In this document: in pieces, positions 53,341 through 62,318 of the stretch
Numbering within the stretch: position 1 is the stretch's first letter
Layout: every line of letters begins with the position of its first letter
Position numbers and translations under genes: made by a program
The notes under the pieces: model-generated
The model's input: only the letters and a program-made list of their open reading frames with translations
The model's database searches: none
Told to the model about the DNA's origin: nothing
Assembly: GCF_030413635.1 (NCBI RefSeq)
Contig: NZ_CP129235.1
Span: 2,108,001-2,172,000 of the forward strand
Length of the DNA stretch: 64,000 bases
Direction: 5' to 3'
DNA from: Planococcus shenhongbingii
Lineage (GTDB): Bacteria > Bacillota > Bacilli > Bacillales_A > Planococcaceae

Positions 53341-54183
53341 TTAGCCATGGCTGAGGAATATAAAGTTCGGTATATAAAATCTGAATATTCATAATTATAT
53401 ATTACCATGAAATCATTTTTCGTCCCATTAAGGTTTTTCCTTTAAACGAATACACCGATTACTATGGAAATTTCTTGGGCAAAAATACAGCCCCAAAAAT
53501 AAAAAAGGATTGACCAAGCGGGTGCTGCCTAAAATTGATGCCATGCTGAAAGGCTCTTGTCAATATCGGAGACACGATCAGGTCAAAAGACCGCACGGAA
53601 AAAGCCATTCTTTTAGAGAACGGCCTCGTCGACTCCAATGAAAACATTTTGTCGATGCAGAAATTGCTAAAGGGCTGTATGGCTGGTCTAGTATTCATTG
53701 TGGTTTATGAAAAATCGAAAAAAACTCTGGTGGAAATATGCAGTTAGTATACGTAGGAGCAAAGCCAGGAAGAGATTTAGGTTTAGGTAGAGGAATGTCT
53801 GTGGTAAAATATCACACACATTTTTACTGTTTTCACATTATACCAGAGGTACACAAATGTTCCCTGTGACCACCTCAATTATGAAAACTTTCCATTCACC
53901 TTAAAATTGCATGAGGAAATCGCTCTATTATTTGCTTCGTTGGATTCCTCTTGCAGTATTATTGCATATCTTGAATTGTGTCCAACATAGGGAGTAAATT
54001 AATCAGTGAGTAGATTTCAATTAACTCATTAAGTGAATGATGTAGATATCATGTAGTCCTGCTTATAAAACGAATGAAGAAGTTCGTCCCTAAGGGTGAA
54101 CTTCTCCATTTTCTTATCTTTTTAACTTAATTTCTATTGGACTTTATATCTGACAGTTCTGACACAAGCAAAACTGTAAGAAT
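53341..54183. other. Degenerate boundary between chromosome and defence island
   Basis: About 840 bases without an intact gene. On the plus strand NEYTDYYGNFLGKNTAPKI (from about 53445) and, in another frame, LLENGLVDSNENILSMQKLL (about 53610-53670) look like pieces of one broken protein that I cannot name. A 44-codon frame starts at 53737. An IS-end-like repeat lies at 53858-53990 and a weak hairpin (GAAGTTCgTCCC/GGGTGAACTTC) at about 54074-54100 after the nuclease gene. Confidence 0.45.
53858..53990 (+). repeat. IS-end-like repeat, left copy
   Basis: TGTTCCCTGTGACCACC then ATTATGAAAACTTTCCATTC and, 50 bases on, TGCATATCTTGAATTGTGTC. Matches 56737-56812 in the same orientation with substitutions and a 48-base insertion. 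Recalls the multiple terminal repeats of IS21-type elements. Confidence 0.45.
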
Positions 54184-55536
54184 TTATTCACTAAGCTCTT
54201 TTGCCAGCATTTTAACACTGTTATTTATTCTTTTAATATTACTTTCAAATTGATCACTGTTCGTTAATTGCTCAATGGCTGTATGTACTTGATCAACACT
54301 GGTCCAGTCTTTCACTTCAACTTGATCAGAGAAAATACGGGTATACATCGAATTCGAAGATTTTGAAGATGGTTTAATAGAATAGCCATTTTGTTCTAGA
54401 TAATGTAGCAACTTGAGTCGGATATCATATTCTAAGTTTCCAACTTCGATGATGATATTTAACCTGTTATTCGCTGCACGTTTCAAAAATATGATTAACC
54501 CCAACTTCAACCAATAAGGAGCTTTATCAGTTAACCGTTCTAATATTTCAGAATGATATTCCCACTCAGGATGGGTAAAGCTCGGACTAGATTTTGAAGC
54601 ATCAAACCGAAGCACCTTTTTTTGATTATCTTCTACTATAAATCTCTCAAAAGCTTTCTTAAGAGTTAAAGAGCCTTCTGTATAAATAAAATCAATTGCT
54701 TCTTTTGAAGCTTGGTAAGCTTTTCTCATCCATTCTTCTTCAGCACCACTTATATTCTTAAGCTGAAGTTTGTAAGGCTGGTGATGATTTAAGAATTTTA
54801 TGCCCGGGTTATTCAACAAATAGAGATATGTGATTGCTTCTCCATAAGATTCAAAAATCTCTTCAGCAAGAAGCAACCGCTCCGGGTCAGGAGCAAAACG
54901 TTCATGCAAAACCGCCAAATAATTTTTCAGGAACACAAATACTTCTTCACTGATGGATTCCTTATAAAACTGGAGAATAAACTCAAGAACGTTAGCTACG
55001 TCCGCGTAATTTAGAGTCCAATAAAGTTCGTTTGCCGGTTCTTCATCCAGCAATGTAAGAAATACAGGGATGATGGTATATCCAGGATATTCAGTTTCCA
55101 CATAATTCAAGTAATCATTCAACTGATTGGCGGACTGAGAAGAATAGAATTTGTTTTCAATAATGATGACAGTTTTGTTATCTTCTGAACTCAGTAATAA
55201 ATCGATATATCTTTTTTTGCTTGTCTGCTTTTCCCGTTCAACTTTCCAATCTGCAAATTTCAAACCAAGGATTTGCAGAAAAAACTCTGAATCAGTGATC
55301 AATGAATTGTTCTGAGGCTTCATCAGCATTTTGCTGATTATTTTTTCAACAAAGACGGAATTTAGTCCGTGGTTTTCTTCGTGGTCCAGTAACCAGGCCA
55401 AAATATTGGAATGTCTGATTTCATGACTGTCCATTCGCAGCACCTTTAGTGGATTAAACTTTTTAAACATCCGGTTCAGCTCTTCGAATTCTCTACTATG
55501 TATCAGGTTTGCGATGTTTTTTACTTCGATAGTCAT
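54184..55536 (-). CDS. PD-(D/E)XK nuclease superfamily protein
   Basis: 450 residues. The N-terminal half has RHSNILAWLLDHEENHGLNS and VEREKQTSKKRYIDLLLSSE, then the catalytic D...E-x-K arrangement in YIDLLL and VIIIENKFYSSQSANQL (ENK). These are typical of the PDDEXK_4 family. The C-terminal half is a mostly helical/beta domain without known motifs. Such proteins occur in phage-defence islands. The adjacent Mrr and BREX genes support that. ATG at 55536; the frame's GTG at 55551 lies in the leader. Confidence 0.78.
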   Translation of the reverse strand: MTIEVKNIANLIHSREFEELNRMFKKFNPLKVLRMDSHEIRHSNILAWLLDHEENHGLNSVFVEKIISKMLMKPQNNSLITDSEFFLQILGLKFADWKVEREKQTSKKRYIDLLLSSEDNKTVIIIENKFYSSQSANQLNDYLNYVETEYPGYTIIPVFLTLLDEEPANELYWTLNYADVANVLEFILQFYKESISEEVFVFLKNYLAVLHERFAPDPERLLLAEEIFESYGEAITYLYLLNNPGIKFLNHHQPYKLQLKNISGAEEEWMRKAYQASKEAIDFIYTEGSLTLKKAFERFIVEDNQKKVLRFDASKSSPSFTHPEWEYHSEILERLTDKAPYWLKLGLIIFLKRAANNRLNIIIEVGNLEYDIRLKLLHYLEQNGYSIKPSSKSSNSMYTRIFSDQVEVKDWTSVDQVHTAIEQLTNSDQFESNIKRINNSVKMLAKELSE

Positions 55537-55665
55537 CTCATAATAACCCACTTTCCATAAGTTAAGATTCTAAAATTTTACTTCTAAAATACCTTAATAG
55601 TTTTGTGCAAAGTGAATTTCATCTATACCGTCTAATTTATAAATAAAAATAATATGTAAACTAGA

Positions 55666-55700
55666 AGAACTACTAATTCTTTTTAAGAATTAGTAGTTCT
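55666..55700. terminator. Hairpin between the two nuclease genes
   Basis: AGAACTACTAATTCTT pairs perfectly with AAGAATTAGTAGTTCT around TTT; T-rich on both strands. Confidence 0.75.
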
Positions 55701-55765
55701 TTAATTCAGTTATGGTCTTTTATATAATTATCTAGGTAAAAAATTTTTTATATTAATTAGTGCAG

Positions 55766-56674
55766 TCAGTCTTCTCCAAAATAATCCTCATCCACTTTTT
55801 TAATCACAAAAGTCTCTTCATGACTAACACCAATATTGTAAGTAAACATAAATTCCGTAAGTGCATCACCATCAATTAATATGATTTTCTTATCAATCAT
55901 TTGCACGTATTCCTTCGCTCCATCTGAAAAAGTAGAAGTCGTTATGAACACTCCTTTTCTAGCACGTTTACCATCAAGGCTACCAGAGAATTTTTGAAGC
56001 TCTGGGCGGGTAACCGTATTCTCCCAACGCTTAGCTTGAAGATATATCATATCAAGGCCAAGAATATCTTCTTTGATTATTCCATCGATTCCCTCATCAC
56101 CAGATCGTCCAATTGCTTGGCCAGCGTCTTTCATCGTGCCACCGTATCCCATTGCTACAAGCAAGTCCACAACAAGTTTTTCGAAGAATAAAGGTGTGCC
56201 ATTCATAACTTTATCCAATAAGTCTTCTTTTGCTTCTTCTTTCAAAACCTTATAGTTGCGTTCAATTTCTTCTAAAGGGGTGCTTTCATTTTTCACAGGA
56301 GAGACAACTAGGTTCGATTCATCCTCTCCCTTATTTTTGAAAAGACGGAACTCCTGAAATTGCATAAGAAATGCATTATCTATTGATGTGACATTAGGAT
56401 CTGCAAGCACTTTTCTTCCTCGTTCCGTTATTACGAAGATTCCGGGACGAATGGTATTTAAGAGACCTGCTTTCTTTAAATACGTTCTTGTCCATCCTAC
56501 ACGATTATGTAAAATGCGCTGCTTGCCGCTTGGCAGTAATTCTTCTCGTTCCTGCTCAGTGAGATTAAACTCATCAGCTAGACGGTTATATGATTCGCGT
56601 AATGAATGCTCTTGTCCATCTTCAAGCATTTTTAAAAACGGGTACATGAATTCTTGATAGCCTGGTATTGTCAT
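55766..56674 (-). CDS. mrr: Mrr-type restriction endonuclease
   Basis: 302 residues. N-terminal winged-helix Mrr_N domain (PGYQEFMYPFLKMLEDG, LLNTIRPGIFVITERGR), linker, then Mrr catalytic domain (about 165-290): FFEKLVVDLLVAMGYGG, GRSGDEGIDGII (catalytic Asp), and IYLQAKRW (QxK). The domain order is that of E. coli Mrr, a modification-dependent type IV enzyme. Lies in the defence island between two IS-end-like repeats. GAGGTG precedes the ATG. Confidence 0.88.
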   Translation of the reverse strand: MTIPGYQEFMYPFLKMLEDGQEHSLRESYNRLADEFNLTEQEREELLPSGKQRILHNRVGWTRTYLKKAGLLNTIRPGIFVITERGRKVLADPNVTSIDNAFLMQFQEFRLFKNKGEDESNLVVSPVKNESTPLEEIERNYKVLKEEAKEDLLDKVMNGTPLFFEKLVVDLLVAMGYGGTMKDAGQAIGRSGDEGIDGIIKEDILGLDMIYLQAKRWENTVTRPELQKFSGSLDGKRARKGVFITTSTFSDGAKEYVQMIDKKIILIDGDALTEFMFTYNIGVSHEETFVIKKVDEDYFGED

Positions 56675-56736
56675 TACTACACCTCAATTCATATTTGCTA
56701 ATAAACTATAAGATTGTGGATATAACATCATTCAAA

Positions 56737-56812
56737 TGGTTCCAGTGAACAGCACGATTATGACAACTTGCCAATTATCATGAAAATGCATATCATGAAT
56801 TGTGCTCAACAC
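56737..56812 (+). repeat. IS-end-like repeat, right copy
   Basis: GGTTCCAGTGAACAGCACG, ATTATGACAACTTGCCAATT and TGCATATCATGAATTGTGCT, direct with 53858-53990. Together they bracket the PD-(D/E)XK and Mrr genes. Confidence 0.45.
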
Positions 56813-56870
56813 AAGGAAAACCATTTTCAAAACCAACAACTTTTAATATGGCAGAAATTCTTAAAAACTT

Positions 56871-57599
56871 TCATGAAACTACTTGATAAAAATTGAAAAT
56901 AATTTTATAAATTTCATTCATTTCATTTTTATCTATGGCTATTCTTTTACCATTAATATAGAAATTAAGGGCTGGCTCTAATACTTTTCTACTTTTTTGT
57001 TTAAAAGTCAGCACTTGTTTATAGGAATCTATTTCCAATTCTTTTAACTCAATCATTTTGACTTCTTCAAGTAAATCTAAAATGTAATTGTAGGATTTAA
57101 TATTAGTTTTCTTTAACTTTGATGTTACATTATGATATTCTTCTTCCAAGTATTCTGGCGGGAGATTCTCATAATGTTCATATCCTTTCTCATCAACATG
57201 TGTAATTACATTTTCATAAGGGTTTGGTATAGAATATAATTCATTATTTATTTTCTGAGCTTTATTAATTTCGTTAAATAGTTCTTCAGCGTTCTCTTTT
57301 AAATTTAGTAATATTTTCTGAGCTTCTTCCTTCTTTTCTCTAGAAATTCTATTATGCTCTCTTTGACTAATCCAGATAGCAATTAGTCCGGCAATAAGAG
57401 CTCCAGATAAAGAACCCCAAAAACTATCACTCAACCCAAATAAATTACCATCTATAGTTAGATTATTTAATGATAAACCGCTACTTACAATAAAAGAAAC
57501 TAGAGAAAAAATAATGAGTAAAAGAACTGCAATTACAAAATTCCTGAAGGTAAATGACATTCCGTCTTCTTGTTCTCTTTCATCTATTTTACCACTCAT
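56871..57599 (-). CDS. Two-helix membrane protein attached to the BREX operon
   Basis: 242 residues. Transmembrane segments at about 19-41 (FVIAVLLLIIFSLVSFIV) and 60-78 (GSLSGALIAGLIAIWIS), a short outside loop between, then a long charged cytosolic region with coiled-coil character (SREKKEEAQKILLNLKENAE). No catalytic motif recognised. It begins 13 bases after the brxL stop, with its ribosome site GAAGGTGG overlapping that end, so it is translated from the BREX transcript. More AT-rich than brxL. Possibly an accessory effector or anchor; unproven. Confidence 0.7.
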   Translation of the reverse strand: MSGKIDEREQEDGMSFTFRNFVIAVLLLIIFSLVSFIVSSGLSLNNLTIDGNLFGLSDSFWGSLSGALIAGLIAIWISQREHNRISREKKEEAQKILLNLKENAEELFNEINKAQKINNELYSIPNPYENVITHVDEKGYEHYENLPPEYLEEEYHNVTSKLKKTNIKSYNYILDLLEEVKMIELKELEIDSYKQVLTFKQKSRKVLEPALNFYINGKRIAIDKNEMNEIYKIIFNFYQVVS

Positions 57600-57612
57600 A
57601 TTTTATCCACCT

Positions 57613-59670
57613 TCAGCTAACCCCTAGCGCTTTATAAACCGCATCAACCGGATCCGAATAAAACACCGGCTGCACTTTCACTAACAAATCAGGCGGCACT
57701 GTCTGCAAATCCATGACAGAAGCAGCTGGAATCAACACTTTCTTCGCTCCTGCATCTACACAAACCTGCAACACATTCGCAAATTCTTCCACCTTAGCTA
57801 TCGTCCCACCTACTGTCATATTGCCGATAACAATAGTACTCTCTTGAACTGGCTTATCTAATGCACCCGAGCAAAGACCAATCAATTCAGCAATAGCCAA
57901 CTCATCTGTTAACCCAATCCCCTGCAAGTCACTAATATGCATCAGATAATCTTTCGTTTTAATAGCGATAGCATTGCTGATGCTTTTGCTGTTAGCCGTA
58001 AAGAAGCGGAATGCGGTGTCCAGGCTTTCACGAGCTTCACGTGAAGAACTCACTCCAGACTTGTCGAACTTGCCAGTGCCACTCACAACTTGATTTTCAA
58101 GTTTATATATACCAATCATCCCTGAATTACCATGACCCGCTACATAAACATGGCCGGGTTTTCCCATACCTTCCGGAATCAGTTTTCCGCCACCTTGTTC
58201 TGGCACGGAAGTATATTCTTCCTCTAATGTTTCTTTATCGATATAAGAGAACATGACATCGTAAAATTCCATGCCGCCGATTTTTTTGAGCTGCTCTTTT
58301 ACCCGGCGACGGCCTTCTAATGCATAATGCAAAATTTCTTCAATGTCTTCTTTTGTATAGATGCCGTTCGGATAAATGAGCTTCACCATTCCAGATACCG
58401 TTTTCCGGACCGCAATTGTATCCCGCTGGTTCAAGTTATTGCCTAACTTGAAATAGCGGTCAACCGAATCGGCAAATGAACGCTTGCGCATTTCTCTGAA
58501 AAATTCTGCGATATAATCGACAATAAAGCCATAGTTATCCGTAAAGAATTCCGGGCGCATTTTTGGGATTTCCCAGCCTGGTAAATAGTAATGCATGCGA
58601 TCAAAAAACGCCGTATCATTTGCCATTTCTTCAGGGAATGGTGCAAATAGATGGGAAGTCTTCAATAAGACATCGACACTTTGATTGATGTTACCGACAA
58701 AGACCATTGAAGCCGAAGCGTTCTTCTCTTCTTTCCCTCGTGCAAACGAGCCGGATGCCATATAATCTTTCATGATTTGGATGCCGTCTTTGTCTTTGAA
58801 ACGGATTCCTGCCACTTCATCAAACGTGACGCAATCCCACATGCCGACAAGTCCGATTTTACGTGAAGTCATGTTATAGAAAAGGTTGGCGACGGTAGAT
58901 TGGCCGCCTGAAACCAATATCGAATTCGGTGAAATCTCTTTATATACATGCGATTTCCCAGTCCCGCGTGGACCAAGTTCGCACATATTATAATTGTTTT
59001 CAACAAGAGGCACGAGACGCAATAAAAGATGCCATTTCACACGATCTTCTAAGTGGGTTGGCTCCATACCAGTCGAACGGATCAAGACATCAATCCATTC
59101 GTCTTTGGTAAACTCTTTTCTTCCTTCAAAAATTTCTTGAATATCCATATTCGGCATTTGGATAGGCTGCAGGCTGCTCACGCTGAACGGATTATTGTTT
59201 CGGGCTTCTTCGTCGTAATAATAATCGAGTTTTACCATGCACCATATTCCACCGACCAACAGCTTATCGTATTCTTTAACAAAGTTGGATCCTACTGGAA
59301 CGCCTTTTAACCCTAAGTTCGAGAATTCTGCTTCGTAAATATCCAACTTTGGATTTAAAACTACTGACACTTTATCGATGATCGAGTATTGACCTAATTC
59401 TCGGATACGCGATTTGATTTTCTCTGCTTCGTCAGGCCGCACAAAATTATCGGAAAGGATTTTCTTGACGCGTTCCACGCCTTCGCTAATGCTGTCTTCA
59501 TCATCGGTTGCTGCGTACATGCCAAGCAAATATTCCAGCACATAGACTGGAACGTTTGCCCCTTCTTTAATCAGCTTGGTCAAGTCTTTTCGGACTACAC
59601 GGCCCGCAAATGCACTGTTCAACTTTTTATCAAGATCAACTGTTAAGGATACTTCCGTTTTCCCTTCCAT
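57613..59670 (-). CDS. brxL: BREX system Lon-like AAA+ protein BrxL
   Basis: 685 residues. N-terminal domain, then the AAA+ core (about 215-420) with Walker A ELGPRGTGKSHVYKE, Walker B VTFDEVAGI, and sensor GNINQSVD. C-terminal Lon-like domain (about 560-685) with VGGTIAKVEEFANVLQ and AKKVLIPAAS. The stretch where Lon proteases carry the active Ser reads DLQGIGLTDELAIAE and shows no obvious Ser, so peptidase activity is doubtful. BrxL is the last core gene of BREX type 1. It lies 16 bases after pglZ. Confidence 0.93.
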   Translation of the reverse strand: MEGKTEVSLTVDLDKKLNSAFAGRVVRKDLTKLIKEGANVPVYVLEYLLGMYAATDDEDSISEGVERVKKILSDNFVRPDEAEKIKSRIRELGQYSIIDKVSVVLNPKLDIYEAEFSNLGLKGVPVGSNFVKEYDKLLVGGIWCMVKLDYYYDEEARNNNPFSVSSLQPIQMPNMDIQEIFEGRKEFTKDEWIDVLIRSTGMEPTHLEDRVKWHLLLRLVPLVENNYNMCELGPRGTGKSHVYKEISPNSILVSGGQSTVANLFYNMTSRKIGLVGMWDCVTFDEVAGIRFKDKDGIQIMKDYMASGSFARGKEEKNASASMVFVGNINQSVDVLLKTSHLFAPFPEEMANDTAFFDRMHYYLPGWEIPKMRPEFFTDNYGFIVDYIAEFFREMRKRSFADSVDRYFKLGNNLNQRDTIAVRKTVSGMVKLIYPNGIYTKEDIEEILHYALEGRRRVKEQLKKIGGMEFYDVMFSYIDKETLEEEYTSVPEQGGGKLIPEGMGKPGHVYVAGHGNSGMIGIYKLENQVVSGTGKFDKSGVSSSREARESLDTAFRFFTANSKSISNAIAIKTKDYLMHISDLQGIGLTDELAIAELIGLCSGALDKPVQESTIVIGNMTVGGTIAKVEEFANVLQVCVDAGAKKVLIPAASVMDLQTVPPDLLVKVQPVFYSDPVDAVYKALGVS

Positions 59671-59686
59671 TCACACACCTCCTCCA

Positions 59687-62245
59687 TTAAAAGTCAAAGT
59701 CACTGACGATACCTAGGTTAATCGAATACGGAATTTTGTCAGTAACCATCCCGGTTTCTGTATCTTTGATCATTAAATAATAGGTTTTGCTGCGGTCATA
59801 AGTGATACTCTTCAATACAAATCGCAATTTAAACGTCCGATCGGCCGGGTTATCGAAAGGACGGTCGCCGATAATCGTTTCTTCATTTGATAGAATCTCG
59901 CCATCTTGGTCGGCCATATAAATTAATACAGTGCGTGGCACCATTTTGTCTTCTACTTTTTCAGTTTGGAAGAACTCCAAATTAAAAATGCTGTTTGTTA
60001 TTTTTCTTGTAGTAGTGGTCAATTTGATATCCACTTTTCGAATCGCTTGTGAACCTCGTTGGCCAGATCGCTTGTTCTTGAACGATACAAGCGGTATGAC
60101 AACTTCTTGTAAACTTGCTCCTCCGTGGACAAAATTGACACCAGACCCTTGGATTTTATAGCGGATTGTTGCATTCGGCACATAAGCAGTCAATTGCTCT
60201 TCATTTTCTACTACTGATGTTAAGTCGATGGCTAACTGGCCTGACACTTCCCGTTTTTCTTTCGAAAGAATATAACGGCGCTTTATTTCAATCGCTTCAA
60301 TCGCTTCTTTTTCTATTTTATCGCTTTCCTCTAACGCATCCCGCTGATATAAGAACCCATGGTCAGCAGTGATATAAATATTTGTACCACTTAAATCGTC
60401 TCTAATAATTTTCACTAAATCAGAAAGTTCATTCAACGCTGTCTCCACCGCATTAAACGTTGACGTTTCAGTAGAAGCATTGTCTCCCACAGCATCAATC
60501 GTATCATGGTAGAGGTAGATCAATTTCTTCCCTTTGAATGTCTCTCGGCGGGCAGCTTTGTTCATAGAAAAAACACTGCGGAAATTAAATGCAATACTAT
60601 CTACAATTTTCGATTCAATGATTTTTTTGCGGTTTTCAAGTCCTGATGAGTCTTTTCCATCAACCAGCACTTTACCGTCTTTATCAAAATCCAAAGTCCG
60701 ATGCGGCAGCAGAGCCGCCATTCCAAGTTTCGTTACCGAAGGGACAACCCCGAGCATGTTTTGCATCTCAGAAATGCCTGTCGTTTCCGAATTCAAACGT
60801 TCTGCCAATTCCATTCCCACTTCGTATCGCATCGCGTCAGAAACAATGACAAACACTCGTTCATTGTTTTGCATATGCGGTGCTATGACCGAAGAATAGA
60901 AATTCTGTTGGCGTTGAATCCCCGGCAATGTCCATTGAGCTGTCATTTCTGAACGCACTGTTAGTGACCAATGGGAGCTTAACTCACCCATAAACCATTT
61001 TGAATACAAATTCTCGACCATTTCTTTCAACTTTTTCAATAACTCATGATTTGTATCTTCGTCATAAGCTACATAAAACTTGCGGTAATACGAATCCATC
61101 TTATAGTAATTGTTGATATAAGCTTCATAAACATCTATTGCTTGAATCCCGGTAATGCCTTGGCGATGTTCATTGTAAAACTCGTGCATTTTCACCGTAT
61201 AAAATAGCGCTTCATAGACTGCCGCATACTTCTCATAATAATGTTTCACACGTCTAAGTTTAATTAGCTTTTTATACTCCTCGTAATCTTCAAGCTTTTC
61301 AATAAGGCTATTGGCAATATGGATAATGATGGCCCGGTCAATATATGGAAAGATATCCGATTGCTTAAATTCTTCTAAAGGGCTGGCATTTATCATTTGA
61401 GAAATAGTGATTTCTTGCTCGACTATTTCAATATAGTCATTGAATCTAGAATAATCGCTTTTGTGATGCATCCAGTGGTCGATAAACACCAACGCATTGG
61501 TTTTGCTGCGCTTTGCAATAAAATCATTTAGCCCAGTTAAATACTTTTCATCTACCGAATGGCTGAATGCCGTTACCGACAAATGAATAAATAAAGTCTT
61601 GAGCGTTTTAACTTCACGTTCATATCCGCAATAGTTCGCTACGTATGACCAGAAAACATCTAGGTCAAAGAACCGCTCTATCAAAGAAAGATATTTATTT
61701 TCAGCATCATCTAATGTATCCATCAAAATGGTTTTTAAGACGTCTTCAAAATTCGGTGTCTTTAAATTACACAAAACACTCATAATCGAAAGCTCAATCA
61801 TCTCTTCGGTAAACGTCCCAATACCAAACGCAGCAAACTTTCTAAAGCGGTCTTTATTTTTAAAGAAACGCTCGTATTTTTTTACTGTCATGCGCAGCGA
61901 TGGATCTATATGTAAGTCACTTAAAATTAGCGATATCCGATCTGCATAAAAAGTTTTTGAATACAAAACAGTATCCGCCAACCAATTATCTTCTACACTT
62001 AAATCTAAATTTGTATAAATCAAATAAGAGGACGCTGAATCTTCTTCCTCCAGTAAATGTTTCGTATAAAACTGATTTTTATCAGTCAGCGAATGGACCT
62101 TTACTCCATCTATTACCAGTTCATCAATTTCTTCTGTAAACTCTTGATCTTTATCAACCCAAAAAACAAGCTTTCGCTGTTCTTCTTCTTTTAAGGGCTC
62201 TTTAAAAATGTCTGATAGCGCAGACGCGATTTGTACCATGTTCAT
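59687..62245 (-). CDS. pglZ: BREX type 1 PglZ (alkaline phosphatase superfamily)
   Basis: About 852 residues. N-terminal helical region; PglZ phosphatase-like core from about 460: VFVIVSDAMRYEVGMELAER (metal-binding Asp), YLYHDTIDAVGDNASTET and YITADHGFLYQ (Asp-His metal ligands). C-terminal beta domain with VNFVHGGASLQEVVIPLVSF. The order pglX-pglZ-brxL and the length fit the type A PglZ of BREX type 1. Start ATG at 62245 after GCAGGTG; GTG at 62254 is in the ribosome site. Confidence 0.94.
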   Translation of the reverse strand: MNMVQIASALSDIFKEPLKEEEQRKLVFWVDKDQEFTEEIDELVIDGVKVHSLTDKNQFYTKHLLEEEDSASSYLIYTNLDLSVEDNWLADTVLYSKTFYADRISLILSDLHIDPSLRMTVKKYERFFKNKDRFRKFAAFGIGTFTEEMIELSIMSVLCNLKTPNFEDVLKTILMDTLDDAENKYLSLIERFFDLDVFWSYVANYCGYEREVKTLKTLFIHLSVTAFSHSVDEKYLTGLNDFIAKRSKTNALVFIDHWMHHKSDYSRFNDYIEIVEQEITISQMINASPLEEFKQSDIFPYIDRAIIIHIANSLIEKLEDYEEYKKLIKLRRVKHYYEKYAAVYEALFYTVKMHEFYNEHRQGITGIQAIDVYEAYINNYYKMDSYYRKFYVAYDEDTNHELLKKLKEMVENLYSKWFMGELSSHWSLTVRSEMTAQWTLPGIQRQQNFYSSVIAPHMQNNERVFVIVSDAMRYEVGMELAERLNSETTGISEMQNMLGVVPSVTKLGMAALLPHRTLDFDKDGKVLVDGKDSSGLENRKKIIESKIVDSIAFNFRSVFSMNKAARRETFKGKKLIYLYHDTIDAVGDNASTETSTFNAVETALNELSDLVKIIRDDLSGTNIYITADHGFLYQRDALEESDKIEKEAIEAIEIKRRYILSKEKREVSGQLAIDLTSVVENEEQLTAYVPNATIRYKIQGSGVNFVHGGASLQEVVIPLVSFKNKRSGQRGSQAIRKVDIKLTTTTRKITNSIFNLEFFQTEKVEDKMVPRTVLIYMADQDGEILSNEETIIGDRPFDNPADRTFKLRFVLKSITYDRSKTYYLMIKDTETGMVTDKIPYSINLGIVSDFDF

Positions 62246-62318
62246 GACAGTCACCTGCTTTCTCTATCCATTATAAAACAAAGATACATCAGAAATCTCC
62301 GATGTATCTCTGTTTGTT

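Noticed and set aside
53462..53698. 78-residue minus-strand frame
   Set aside because: No ribosome site; the better coding-like frames in this stretch lie on the plus strand and are themselves broken.
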